DNA of 39,100 nucleotides from assembly GCA_009746045.1 (NCBI GenBank), contig RPFO01000934.1, forward strand, positions 570,001 through 609,100, in the 5' to 3' direction. The stretch is from Mesostigma viride (Eukaryota; Streptophyta; Mesostigmatophyceae; Mesostigmatales; Mesostigmataceae). Shown in pieces: positions 1 through 10,715 of the stretch. The notes under the pieces were generated by a model that was not told the DNA's origin, did no database searches, and saw nothing but the letters and a program-made list of their open reading frames with translations. Both the position numbers and the translations under genes were made by a program. Each line of letters starts with the position of its first letter. Positions within the stretch are counted from its first letter, which is position 1.

Positions 1-915
1 AGACCCCGACCGCAGTAACGGCCCATGCCGGAGCCAGGACCACGACCCCACCTCTTCTTCTCCTTGCGAGAGCCTTCCTGTGGGCTCACGTTCGTCAGGC
101 GGAGGCGACCTGCAAAATTTTAAAAGACCGCAAAAATTTTTACGAAACCAGATAAATGCAATAAAACAGCCAGATAATTTCACAGCTGAGAAAACTCAGC
201 AGAAAAAAAAAAACGACTTCGTGAACTATCATGCAAAGCCAGGTCGAATGCAATAATTCAGCCAGATAATTTCACAGCTGAGAAAACTCAGCAGAAAAAA
301 AAACTGACTTTGTGAACTATCATGCAAAGCCAGGTCGAATTCGTACCCACTCAGGTTACATTATCGGTATTGAGTAAGATGACAACCTAACACAGTGAAG
401 ATCGCGTTCAATTTTATATTTGAATTCTCAGAAACTAAGCATTTGTGAATAATGTAGCTAAATGAGGATGAGCAGTGCATGGCCTCATGGTTGTTGTTTT
501 CCGGTGTACCAATCAATTTAGCAGAACATCATACTGCAGGGCTAGTATAATGACATCTAATGGTATAACTTCCTATGTCAGAAGTTCAACAGCTTCAAAT
601 GTTTGACCATCAAGCCAATTTTCCCCTTCAACCGCCCAACGAGAGCGAGGGGGGAAATACCATAGACCGCTCGATAGAACAACGCGCAACATCAAGCTTT
701 CCTCTCCAAGCAGGCGGGGAAATTGTGTGTAAAAATATGTTTGTTGCATAGACAATGGACACCATACCGGTCTGCTCAGCAGTGGCGGCCATGGCGACAA
801 CAGCGCCGACGGCCGGGGTGAATTGCTTAGGCGCAGCAGATGGTGCAGCAAAGCGAGCAATGAATCCAGATGACGTAGAGCCGCATAGGGGGCTGGCGAG
901 GGACACTTGCGCCAT
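1..915 (-). CDS. RPL15: Plastid 50S ribosomal protein L15, 5' part (two exons, runs off left edge)
   Basis: Nuclear gene for a large-subunit protein of the plastid ribosome. Exon 1 (915-768) starts with ATG at 915 and gives about 49 residues rich in Ser, Ala and Pro with few acidic residues (MAQVSLASPLCGSTSSGF...), typical of a transit peptide. It ends at a GTATGG donor. Exon 2 (109-1) follows a TTTTGCAG acceptor; the split Gly codon joins in frame to RLRLTNVSPQEGSRKEKK, then WGRGPGSGMGRYCGRG. This is the N-terminal signature of bacterial/plastid L15 (L..LSP..GS.K...GRG.GSG.G...GRG). The rest lies left of the window. The intron (767-110) holds a 92-bp tandem duplication. The family call is firm; plastid rather than mitochondrial targeting is inferred from the leader. 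An alternative is a longer N-terminus from upstream ATGs, but the residues before Met 915 look like untranslated sequence. Confidence 0.82.
155..345. repeat. Two-copy 92-bp tandem repeat in the L15 intron
   Basis: A unit beginning GCCAGATAATTTCACAGCTG occurs at about 169 and again at 261, nearly identical through the A-run and the following CATGCAAAGCCAGGTCGAAT. Each unit contains a small hairpin, GCTGAG-AAAA-CTCAGC. The only clear differences are the length of the A-run and a few substitutions, so the duplication looks recent. Confidence 0.85.
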
Positions 916-1606
916 CTGCAATAACCAAGATAAACGGTCATAATACACACAAGACCGAGTCCAAACCGCCGCCACGTGCCCGCAGATTTAGAACGAGCGT
1001 CCGCCGGTGGCCAAAACTGAGCAAAGCTATTGAAACCAATCCGGTAACCGCACGTCATCTGTGGCTAGACATGAGCAACTGATTGAAAAGGAGTAGAGCG
1101 TCCCATAATGATGGCGTATACCGGATCAGAAAGAAGCTAGCCAGCCAGCTAATGCAGTGCCAAAACTGCTGGCATGTGAAGATGGGCTATATCCGTCCAT
1201 AGCCCGACCATTTCAACGAAGACTACACCACAGAAAAGCTACGCAAGTTTCCCCATTTTTACCTGAGACGTCAAAGCACTTGTACGGGAATTCTTCCCTA
1301 GGGCTGCCGGAGCGAGGGTGGCGCAAGCCGCAGCCATGGCTGAAACAATAACCCCTTCGCGAGGACCTGCCTGCCGCCTCCGCTCGTGACTTTTACCCTT
1401 CAATAAGCGGCTCCCGCAGCGGCTCGGTCTGACGCATGGTCCATGCACGATGAACAGATAATGTGGGAGAGCGCCGCGCCAATGCTGTTGTTAAGTAAAA
1501 TGTCGCTTTGATGCCCCTCGGCCCTCAACTGAAGTACATGATTGTACTGAACAGTGCACACTACCCGCGGATATGTAGCCGGCGGGCGGCGTCAGCAGAA
1601 ACTGAC

Positions 1607-1790
<184 letters not shown>

Positions 1791-1892
1791 CAACACCCAC
1801 GCCGCACATGGCGTGGGAACCAACTGAACTGAACTGAACGCCGCACATGAGCAGCAGAGAATCTATAGTGGCCGAGGGCCGGATATGTTTTC

Positions 1893-2049
1893 AAAAGTGC
1901 GGGCGTGCGGACGGGGACGGCTTCACGAAGGTTTTTTCTTCGCGTGAAAAGTGAAAGCATGGCAGCGGTCCACGTGTTTTTGAAAGTGCGGGCGTGCGGA
2001 CGGGGACGGCTTCACGAAGGTTTTTTCGTTCGCGTGAAAAGTGAAAGCA
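1893..2049. repeat. 89-bp tandem duplication upstream of the ABCF start
   Basis: The stretch starting AAGTGCGGGCGTGCGGACGG at 1895 recurs at 1984, extending through GGCTTCACGAAGGTTTTTTC and GCGTGAAAAGTGAAAGCA with a one-base difference. It ends about 275 bp before the ABCF ATG, so it may duplicate promoter or 5'-UTR elements. The internal GCGTGAA / TTCACG pairing can form a short stem. Confidence 0.8.
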
Positions 2050-2324
2050 GACGAGGTTGTGGCTGCCGCTGAAGTCCTAGGCGAGTGCAAACTGCAGCAT
2101 TTCATTTCTAGTACCAGGCGAATAACACGGTAGTGGTGCGGGACTCGCGAGGCGACCAACTTCCTCGCAGTTCTTTGCGCCAAGCACGAGGCTTTTCTCC
2201 ATTACTTTGTAGGTCAATTGAAACAAGAATTGTCGCGGCGGCGGCTGTGTAAGAGTTCCATTTCGTATTCTTACCTGCGCACGCAGCGACAAGTAAGCTT
2301 TTCGGTGTCATTCTGAGGGTAGCC

Positions 2325-5119
2325 ATGGTGAAGAAGGACAAAAAGGATAAGGATAAGGATGCCGACGAGGACCTTGCGTCCTTCGCGTCAAAAACAACGG
2401 GTCTAGATAAACGTGAGAAAGAAAAGGGGAAGGGGAAGGAGAAGGAGACGCAAAAACAGCCGGCTGAGAAAGCGAAACCAAAGAAGAAACCGCCGCCTGC
2501 GGCTAAAGGGGAAAGCAGTTACATGGGCGATATCGATTTGCCGCCTTCGGAAAGCGAGGGAGAGGAGGAGGAGGAAGGGCTGGAGGAGGAGGAGGGTAGC
2601 AAAGAAGGGTCTGTGAGCAAGAGGCACCTGGCCCCGGTCGAAGAGTTGAAAATCGAGAAATCTAACAAGGAGGAGAGGAAGAAGCAGCAAAGGGAAGAGA
2701 TGCTTGCCGCGCAGGCCGAGGCCAGCAGACAGGAAGCTCTGCGCGAGGATGACGATACAGCCTTTTCTGTGGCTGTCGGGGCCGGTAGCATGGGTGACGC
2801 CATGAAAGATGCCAACGCTCGAGATATCAAGGTGAGTTACTTCCCGGCATGCCTTTGCCACGCCAGCATTATACTTATCACCATATCTTTGGTAGACTAC
2901 ATACAAGAAGGTTGTTTGTATGACGGATAGGGGTAGCCTCGTTCACCTTGGCCAGCTGTTTTCTGCAGGCTATATTTTCTACACAGTTTCTTGCACAGCG
3001 TTGTTTTCTAGAACGGCAATTATATGATGCCTCGTGGCGATGGCACAGCGATGTGCTGGATGTTGTGGCCATTAGCACAGGACACAAAGGCTTTGGGTAT
3101 GAAGTTGAAAATGAGTTAGTTAGCCGAATTCTGCGTTGCGCTGTTCAACAAGCGTGCATTTTTCAACGGTGTTTTATGAAGCGTACCTGCATTATGAACC
3201 CTGCTTTTTGAATTATCCAAGCACTAGATTTTGTCCCAAATCCCTGTCAGCGTTGTTTTTTTTATTGCGGGGGGCCCAGATTTTGTCAATTTGGAATCGC
3301 ATCCCCCTTAGTACCATACAGGTCCCAAGATCGTATCAAGTGCTGGTGTATGTGTATCATTTTCTTTCCTCCCCCCCCCCCCCCCCCCCCCCCCCCCCAT
3401 TCTAATCATGCTTGCCATTCCGCGTGCTATAAGCTGAAATTTCAGGGGTCTATCCCTTTATCTCTGCATCCTGACAGCCTGTTGTCAATCATGAAACCAT
3501 GGAAATCGACCCCTGGCTCTGGGTGGTGATATCCCCAGGGCTGGCCTTTGTACACATGCATGTGACCTACGTATCAAGTAGCACGATCGTACACTCTCCA
3601 CGGTACAATCCTATGTCCACCACATGGCCTGAAAGTGACGATGGCCGTTCAATCATGTGCTTGTGGTCCTGAACTTGTAGCCCTGCGTTCACCATGCTTG
3701 TGTTTGTAGTAACTGTATTCCTATCCCTGTAGTGACAAATTCCTGTGTGTGCAGCACTCCCTGGTGTCTGGCACGGGCCTTGAACATCTTTTTTCTACTC
3801 CCCAGGTGCTGGAAAACGTCGGTTTTGGTGTACCATCATTGCCCAAATGTTACAGAATGTGCTGAACATGTAGTTAGTGCTATTTTTGTGTGCATGTTCC
3901 CCACACTCGCGACACGTGGAGACATAGCGTAATTGCCTTCATGTGTTCTGGTGGCTTCCCGCGACATCATCGCCATATCCAGGCAGGTGCTGAAAACGCC
4001 ATCTAACTGGCTATGTTTGTGTCCACGTCTCCACACTGTCGCAAGAGGGGCGCTGAAAATGTGGGTATCAGTGCGCACTTGCTGCCCAAGCGTCACAACC
4101 GTTGCTGAGAATGTGACGTAGCGGTACTTGCTCTTTGCCTACACTCCTTCACCAGGTGCTGAAAATGTCGGTGTCGGCGCGTGGCAAGGCGCTGCTGACC
4201 AACGCGGACCTGTCCATCGTGGCCGGGCGGCGCTACGGCCTCGTGGGGCCCAACGGGATGGGCAAGTCCACGCTGCTCAAGCTGCTGGCCAGGTGAGCCG
4301 CTTAAAGAACCCATCCGCGCTGCTGTCATCGAGGGCGTACGGTGAGTAGGAGACACAGGCACGAGCAGAGGCAAGCCCACGCTGCTCACGCTGCTGGCCA
4401 GGTATCAACCCATGGGTGCTGCTGTCATCAATCTAGGGCATGGTTATTGGGAGAGGCAGGCATGAGCAGAGGCAAGTCGACGCTGCTGGCCCTAGGAGGC
4501 CCATTATGCTGCTCGCCCCTTCTGTGTCGCACCAGTAATGTGCTAGGAAGGGCAGGAGCGAACATCGTTGGCGATGCTCAAGGTGTTGCCAGGACAAAAT
4601 ATCCGTTTTCGAACACAAGGTGGCGTGATGCCCCCACGTCAAGTAGAGCGCTTTACTAGACCAGTTTCACTAGACCAATCACATGCATCCATGCGTGCTG
4701 CCCGCTGGCGGCAGATCCCCGTGCCGGCCTACATCAGCATGCCCTTCTTACTTGTACTAATCAGAATAGTAGCCACCCGTCCCGCTATAACGTATTTGGG
4801 TGGCCGCAGTCGGCAGATCCACGTGCCCGACTACATCGGCGTGCTGCTGATGGAGCATATATCATAAACTAATCAAGCACGGCTACCCGTCCTTTGTTGT
4901 GTCCACAGGCGGCAGATCCCCGTGCCAGATTACATCGACGTGCTGCTGGTGGAGCAGGAGGTGCAGGCGGGTGAGGAAAGTGCGATCCAGGCCGTCGTCA
5001 CCGCTAACAAGGAGCTTGCCGCGCTGAGGGAGGAGGAGAAGAAGCTGGCGGCGTTGAGCCTCGAGGGCCACGACAAGGAGGTACTTCAAGAAATAATACT
5101 GTAGTAATAATAATAATAG

Positions 5120-5159
<40 letters not shown>

Positions 5160-5160
5160 G

Positions 5161-5192
<32 letters not shown>

Positions 5193-8100
5193 GAGGATGA
5201 TGGACTCCAGATATGTTTAGTGTTGGTTATGAGGCATTAGGGGAGGCGGGGGTTTATCAAAATGGAGGAGGAGAAAAATCACCGCGCTCGCCTGGAGGGG
5301 CATTCTGACACAAGGGCCAAGGGGGTATTCTGACAGAAACGATCCTGTCTAATATTGATTCTGTTCGTAATATGTTTTTTGGGGGGGGGAATCAGAAGAG
5401 GATCATTTTTACTGTTGGTGAGGGGGGGGAGAAGGAAGAGGAGCTCGCGGCCTTGAGCCTGACGGGTTCTGACGAGGAGCTAGGGCATGTGCGGTTGTTA
5501 ATTTGAATTTATGAGACTTCTATAAGTGGGTAGTTGCAAGCAGGAGAAGCAGCTAGGGGCTCTTAGCCTGGAGGCCATGTGAAGGCGGTATAAATTAGAG
5601 ATGTGGTTTATAGTATCCAGTCAGCGCCATTGTTTTTTCGTGGAGTGGAGGAGAGGAAGAGGAGAAGCTCGCTGCATGCAGCGTTCGAGGCCATGACTAG
5701 GAGGTAGGACATGTTTACTAGAAAGCCTTCTCCCTGTGCGTTTATCACGCTATGGAGCTCATTTGGGTGCAGGATGACCATGGCGTGTTGTCATCACAGC
5801 TCTGATGGGAGACACGTGTACAAGTATCTCACCATGCTCCTTCTATCGTTCCCTTTCTGGTGCAGGACGGCCACGTCCAAGAACTGTCAAGCGTTGTCAA
5901 GTCGTGTCGATAATTTTGATACCACTGTAGCAACAATTTTTATACAATGATCCTGTTTTTGTTTTCTATTTTTTGGTGCAGGACGACCACGGCGCGCGGC
6001 TGGGTGAGATCTACGAGCGGATTGAGGAGCTGGGGGGTTCGACCGCGGAGGCCCGTGCGTCCAAGATCCTGTCCGGCCTGGGTTTCACTGACGCGATGCA
6101 AAAGCGTCCCACGCAGTCCTTCTCTGGTGGCTGGCGCATGCGCATCAGCCTCGCGCGCGCGCTCTTTGTGCAGCCGACACTCCTGCTCCTGGACGAGCCG
6201 ACCAACCACCTGGACCTGAACGCGGTGCTGTGGCTGGAGGAGTATTTGCTGCGGTGGAAGAAAACGCTGGTCGTGGTGTCGCATGACCGGGACTTCTTGA
6301 ACACGGCGTGCACGGACATCATTCATCTGTTCGAGCAGCAGTTGCATTATTACCGCGGGAATTATAACGCGTTCGAGGAGATGTTTGACCAGAAGAAGGC
6401 CATGGCCAACAAGGTGGGTGAGCCAGAGGGTTAGTGGGTGTTACAGGTAGGTCAGTTTTATCCTGTCTATCTTGTTTACCCAGTACGTAACCCTATTGAC
6501 GCCGTTGATTGCATCCTCCCACCCAGTTGCAGGTGCACAGTTATGAAAAGTGGCCAAGAAAAGTGGCCAAGAAAAGTGGCCAAGAAAATTGTATCGTGTT
6601 GACATCTCTATCCTACTTGCGCCTATCTTATCTGTGGCATCTGTTGCATCTATGGCCTTAATGACATCTATGGCAGAAACGCCGAGAAGTACGAGACGCA
6701 GCTCAAGGCAGCCAAGAGCATCGTATTGACCCTATTTGATGATTACCCTAATAGCCCAAGGAATCCTATATATAAGCTTGGGCACCCTTCCTCGTTGCGT
6801 ATTAGGGGTCTACAGTTCCTTTTTCGGTACCCATGTAACGCACTCACGTGAGTTAATTAAGTGGTTGCTATCTATGCCATCTGTTGCATCAATTAAGCGC
6901 ACACCCCTGTTTCAGGTGTACAGGAAGTATGAGAAGCAGCTTAAGCCGGCCATGCTTTCCCTATTTCCCTTACTACCGTATCTACGTTACCTAGCATCAA
7001 ACCCAGGTGTACGAGAAGCAGCTCAAGGCGGCGAAATCTACCCTACCCCATCTATCTTTCTTATCTGTGGCATCCAACCCCAGGTGTACGAGAAGTACGA
7101 GAAGCAGCTCAAGGCGGCGAAATCTACCCTACCCCATCTATCTTTCTTATCTGTGGCATCCAACCCCAGGTGTACGAGAAGTACGAGAAGCAGCTCAAGG
7201 CGGCCAAGGCGCAAGGCGTGAGCAAGGCGGACCGCGAGAAGATCAAGGACCGCGCGCGCACCGACAAGGCGCGCAAGGCGGGGAAGAAGGGGGCCAAGGG
7301 AGGGGCGGACGAGGGGGGACCATCCGAGGCCCCCGAGGCGGATGCCATCAAGAAGTGGCGCGACTACACAGTGGAGTTCCACTTCCCAGACCCGACCGCA
7401 CTTACCCCGCCACTGCTTCAGGTGGGTATTCATTATCTCATCTGGGTGCTTGCCTGTGATTAGATAACTGTAATTAGATAACTGGCTGCTTGCATGTCAT
7501 TAGTTTATTAGCTGGCACCGCTCTTCAATTAATGGGTTAAGCATGGGCCTCCTGCAGGCCATGGGTCCTGGCAGGTGATTGTCTGCATCTCTATTCTTGC
7601 CTCCTAAATGGAAACAATAGTAGTTGCATGTATGCAGTTATCTTAAGTTGCACAATTTACCTGTAGTACTACGATTGCCTTGTCAGCGGGCAGTTACTTC
7701 GCTGCGTTCTTCAGCTTCTGAAGGTTGGCTGATACATAATGTAAACTCCCCCCTCCCCCTTTCCCCCGCTCGAATGTTTCTTTTGTTGCTCATCGCCAGC
7801 TGCTCGAGGTGGGCTAAATTACAAAAGCGAAGACGATTGCTAGAATTGCTAGTAATGAGCTTGCTGTCCATGCTGTCACTTTGTTGTGTTCGCCAGCTGC
7901 TCGAGGTCGGCTTTTCCTACCCCGGCCGCGAGGACTTTGCCCTCAAGAACATCAACGTGGGCATCGACATGGGCACGCGCGTCGCCATTGTGGGCCCCAA
8001 CGGCGCCGGCAAGTCCACCCTCCTCAACCTGCTCGCGGGCGACCTCGAACCCACCGCGGGAGAGTGGCGCCGCTCCCAGAAGCTCCGCATCGGTCGCTAC

Positions 8101-10359
8101 TCGCAGCACTTCCTGGACGTCCTCACCATGGACGAGAACCCCGTCCAGTACCTGCTGCGGCTGTACCCGGACGCGATCGATAAGCCCTCGCGCCAGGAGA
8201 GCATGCGGTCCAAGCTGGGCAAATTTGGCCTCGCGTCCCACAACCACCTGTCCCCGATCTGCAAGCTCTCGGGTGGCCAGAAGGCCCGCGTGGTCTTCAC
8301 CTCGATCAGCCTGTCCAACCCTCACATCTTGCTCCTGGACGAGCCGACGAACCACTTGGACATGCAGTCGATCGACGCGTTGGCGGATGCGATTGAGGTG
8401 GGTGGTGCCTTGCATTGCTGTTGTGGCTAGGCCATGGATGTAGTTGTGCTTCAAGTCAGGGATGATGGCCGATGGGGTGCTACACCATAGTCAGTCGCGA
8501 TGGGGTGCTATACTATACTACACTACACTACACTACACTATACTATACTATACTATACTATACTATACTATACTATACTATACTATACTATACTATACTA
8601 TACTATACTATACTATACTATACTATACTATACTATACTATACTATACTATACTATACTATACTATACTATACTATACTATACTATACTATACTATACTA
8701 TACTATACTATACTATACTATACTATACTATACTATACTATACTATACTATACTATACTATACTATACTATACTATACTATACTATACTATACTATACTA
8801 TACTATACTATACTATACTATACTATACTATACTATACTATACTATACTATACTATACTATACTATACTATACTATACTATACTATACTATACTATACTA
8901 TACTATACTATACTATACTATACTATACTATACTATACTATACTATACTATACTATACTATACTATACTATACTATACTATACTATACTATACTATACTA
9001 TACTATACTATACTATACTATACTATACTATACTATACTATACTATACTATACTATACTATACTATACTATACTATACTATACTATACTATACTATACTA
9101 TACTATACTATACTATACTATACTATACTATACTATACTATACTATACTATACTATACTATACTATACTATACTATACTATACTATACTATACTATACTA
9201 TACTATACTATACTATACTATACTATACTCTACTATACTCTGCTCTGCTCTGCTCTGCTCTGCTCTGCTCTGCTCTGCTCTGCTCTGCTCTGCTCTGCTC
9301 TGCTCTGCTCTGCTCTGCTCTGCTCTGCTCTGCTCTGCTCTGCTCTGCTCTGCTCTGCTCTGCTCTGCTCTGCTCTGCTCTGCTCTGCTCTGCTCTGCTC
9401 TGCTCTGCTCTGCTCTGCTCTGCTCTGCTCTGCTCTGCTCTGCTCTGCTCTGCTCTGCTCTGCTCTGCTCTGCTCTGCTCTGCTCTGCTCTGCTCTGCTC
9501 TGCTCTGCTCTGCTCTGCTCTGCTCTGCTCTGCTCTGCTCTGCTCTGCTCTGCTCTGCTCTGCTCTACTCTACTCTACTCTACTCTACTCTACTCTACTC
9601 TACTCTACTCTACTCTACTCTACTATACTATACTATACTATACTATACTATACGATACGATACGATACGATACGATACGATACGATACGATACGATACGA
9701 TACGATACGATACGATACGATACGATACGATACGATACGATACGATACTATACTATACTGTACTGCACTATACTGCGATGGGGTGCTATGCTATACTTCG
9801 TCGCGCTGTACATCGATGGCTCGCTATCGATGACTGCTGTAAGGTCATAGCGCAGAGGATATTGAGGTGGCTGGTGCCTTAGAGTTGGGATCATGCGCTT
9901 CTTTGTCTGTCCCTCCGTCCATCTGTTAGCCTGTCCGTCCATTCCATGCGTTTGCTTGTTCACCCACGATGCCCTTTTCTTGCATTGTTCAGTGACCCTG
10001 GCCAGGACTGGATGGTTGTGTCACGGCGTGCCTGTTTCTGTTTTTCATCCACTCAATGTTGCATGTTCCGGTGTCGTTGAATGCATGATGCTGCTCTGGG
10101 CAATCAACTTGCTGTGGCTCAGAAATATCTACTTCAATTGTTTGGTCTTCTGCTGCCCCTTGTTTCCTCCGCGCAGGAGTTTGAGGGCGGCGTGGTGCTC
10201 GTCTCGCACGACGCGACGCTCATCTCGCGCATGTGCGAGGACGAGGAGCGCAGCGAGATCTGGATCGTGGATGAGGGGACCGTCAAGCGGCATGACGGCA
10301 GCTTTGCTGACTACCGCAACCAGCTTATCAAGCAGCTGGCCATGGACGATGAGGCGTGA
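2325..10359 (+). CDS. ABCF4: ABCF-type ATPase (GCN20/ABCF1 class, plant ABCF4-like), seven exons, 727 aa
   Basis: Soluble twin-ATPase ABC protein without membrane segments; ABCF proteins act on ribosomes and in eIF2-linked translational control. Exons: 2325-2831, 4156-4292, 4909-5080, 5982-6413, 7170-7421, 7897-8397, 10177-10359. All joins use GT-AG and keep frame; five introns are phase 0 and the second is phase 2. Start is GCCATGG at 2325. The first 169 residues are a Lys/Glu-rich tail containing [14 protein letters not shown], close to plant ABCF4. Domain 1: Walker [10 protein letters not shown] (about 200-208), signature SFSGGW (318-323), Walker B LLLLDEP (339-345), switch SHD (372-374). 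A charged Lys/Arg linker (about 417-480) follows. Domain 2: GPNGAGKST (533-541), LSGGQ (624-628), ILLLDEP (644-650), SHD near 678. Length is near the plant protein's (about 723 aa). Every intron carries degraded copies of exon edges. The function of this subgroup in algae is inferred from family. Confidence 0.93.
3369..3399. repeat. Poly-C tract in ABCF intron 1
   Basis: Uninterrupted run of about 30 C in the intron, a likely length-variable and assembly-sensitive site. The surrounding intron (2832-3790) has no coding signal that I can see. Confidence 0.85.
3795..4180 (+). repeat. Ladder of degenerate copies of the exon 2 acceptor junction
   Basis: The true junction reads ACCAG|GTGCTGAAAATGTCGG at 4151-4171. 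Related copies lie upstream at 3802-3823 (CCAGGTGCTGGAAAACGTCGG), about 3857 (GTGCTGAACATGT), 3984-4000 (CAGGTGCTGAAAACG), 4050 (GCGCTGAAAATGTGGG) and 4102 (GTTGCTGAGAATGTGACG), at roughly 50-130 bp spacing. Several keep the AG|GTGCTG acceptor context and are potential decoy acceptors. Confidence 0.7.
4230..4500 (+). repeat. Three copies of the Walker A / exon 2 donor junction
   Basis: The real exon end GGCAAGTCCACGCTGCTCAA (4261) through GCTGGCCAG|GTGAGC is followed inside intron 2 by copies at 4370 (GGCAAGCCCACGCTGCTCAC through GCTGGCCAGGTAT) and 4471 (GGCAAGTCGACGCTGCTGGC). Spacing is about 109 and 101 bp, and the intervening sequence (GCTGCTGTCATC..., GGCACGAGCAGA) is also repeated. The first copy keeps a possible GT donor. 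Confidence 0.85.
4705..4960 (+). repeat. Three copies of the exon 3 acceptor junction
   Basis: Exon 3 begins CGGCAGATCCCCGTGCCAGA at 4910. Copies of the same start occur at 4709 and 4811, including the following GACTACATCGGCGTGCTGCT and the upstream spacer (CTAATCA...GCCACCCGTCC). Spacing is 102 and 99 bp. The 4811 copy also keeps a CGCAG acceptor-like triplet a few bases before it. Only the third copy gives an open frame to a donor. Confidence 0.88.
5100..5195. repeat. (TAA)n / (GATAAT)n microsatellite in ABCF intron 3
   Basis: AT-rich run of TAA units passing into a hexamer array (TGATAA-type) directly downstream of the exon 3 donor. No coding or regulatory signal is evident. Confidence 0.85.
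5430..5915 (+). repeat. Copies of exon 3 donor and exon 4 acceptor edges filling intron 3
   Basis: The end of exon 3 (GAGAAGAAGCTGGCGGCGTT, then GAGCCTCGAGGGCCACGACAAGGAG) has decayed copies at about 5437-5487 (GAGGAGCTCGCGGCCTTGAG...GACGAGGAG), 5545-5590 (GAAGCAGCTAGGGGCTCTTA...) and 5655-5705 (GAGGAGAAGCTCGCTG...). In the second half of the intron the exon 4 acceptor TTGGTGCAG|GACGACCACGG is copied at 5766 (GGGTGCAGGATGACCATGG) and 5861 (TGGTGCAGGACGGCCACG). Confidence 0.75.
6670..7200 (+). repeat. Five-step ladder of the exon 5 acceptor junction
   Basis: Exon 5 begins at 7170 with GTGTACGAGAAGTACGAGAA. The same start occurs at 7084 and at 7007 (the latter lacks nine bases), both inside near-identical 86- and 77-bp intron units that end CATCCAACCCCAG. 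More diverged copies lie at 6916 (CAGGTGTACAGGAAGTATGA) and about 6680 (GCCGAGAAGTACGAGACGCA). Similarity falls with distance from the true exon. Using acceptors at 7084 or 7007 would add 86 or 163 nt and break the frame. Confidence 0.9.
7705..7915 (+). repeat. Copies of the exon 6 acceptor junction
   Basis: The true CGCCAG|CTGCTCGAGGTCGGCT (7891-7912) has a close copy at 7795 (CGCCAGCTGCTCGAGGTGGGCT) and a weaker one near 7710 (TTCAGCTTCTGAAGGTTGGCT). The first copy runs into a stop (TAA) after three more bases, so it is not a functional alternative exon start. Confidence 0.75.
8508..9775. repeat. 1.27-kb pentanucleotide satellite of block structure in ABCF intron 6
   Basis: Homogeneous blocks of related pentamers follow each other: TACTA from about 8508 to 9230, TGCTC 9241-9565, TACTC 9566-9620, TACTA 9621-9650, TACGA 9651-9745, TACTA to 9758, then degenerate units. 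Each block differs from its neighbour by one or two substitutions. The array is flanked on both sides by GCGATGGGGTGCTAT. Because no unit contains a stop, all three forward frames stay open for over 450 codons; these are not genes. Confidence 0.97.
9845..9885 (+). repeat. Copy of the exon 6 donor junction on the far side of the satellite
   Basis: The exon 6 end ATTGAG|GTGGGTGGTGCCTT (8392-8411) recurs at about 9861 as ATTGAGGTGGCTGGTGCCTT. With the shared GATGGGGTGCTAT flanks this suggests the satellite expanded between two copies of a tandem duplication that spans the splice donor. Confidence 0.7.
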
Positions 10360-10715
10360 GGGGCAAGGGGGGCGTGATGGAATCGGCGAAGCTGTGCTCC
10401 ATGGTAGAATGGGGGCCTGCGGGGGAGGGGGACAGGCCCATCAAGCAGCTCGCTATGGGCGACGAGGAGTGCAGGGCAAGAGAGGCATGCGGGGCAAGCG
10501 GGCCTTGAGGTGCAAGAGGGGCGTGAGGGCCGGGGCATGAGGGAACAAGGGGCCCAAAGTTCTGCGTTAATGCTGAAGCCTGCTTTGGCTTTGGGGCGTA
10601 ATGACGCCGCATGAGGTGCCGCAAGGTTACGGCATCACTCACGAGAGAGCTTCAGCTTCACTGCTGTACCAGCGCTCATCAATCAGGTCACCATGGACAA
10701 TGACATCTGCGGCAT
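10320..10715 (+). repeat. Tandem copies of the ABCF stop-codon region
   Basis: The last coding stretch ATCAAGCAGCTGGCCATGGA (10327) recurs at 10440 as ATCAAGCAGCTCGCTATGGG, 113 bp downstream, followed in both by a GACGA(T/G)GAG and GGGCAAG context. A weaker copy lies near 10679 (ATCAATCAGGTCACCATGGA). In the second copy the TGA stop is replaced by TGC in its frame. Confidence 0.75.

Noticed and set aside
8444-9882. Three overlapping plus-strand frames of about 450-470 codons
   Set aside because: They are translations of a stop-free pentanucleotide satellite (YYTIL, LCSAL and YDTIR repeats) inside an intron of ABCF; no non-repetitive protein sequence is involved.
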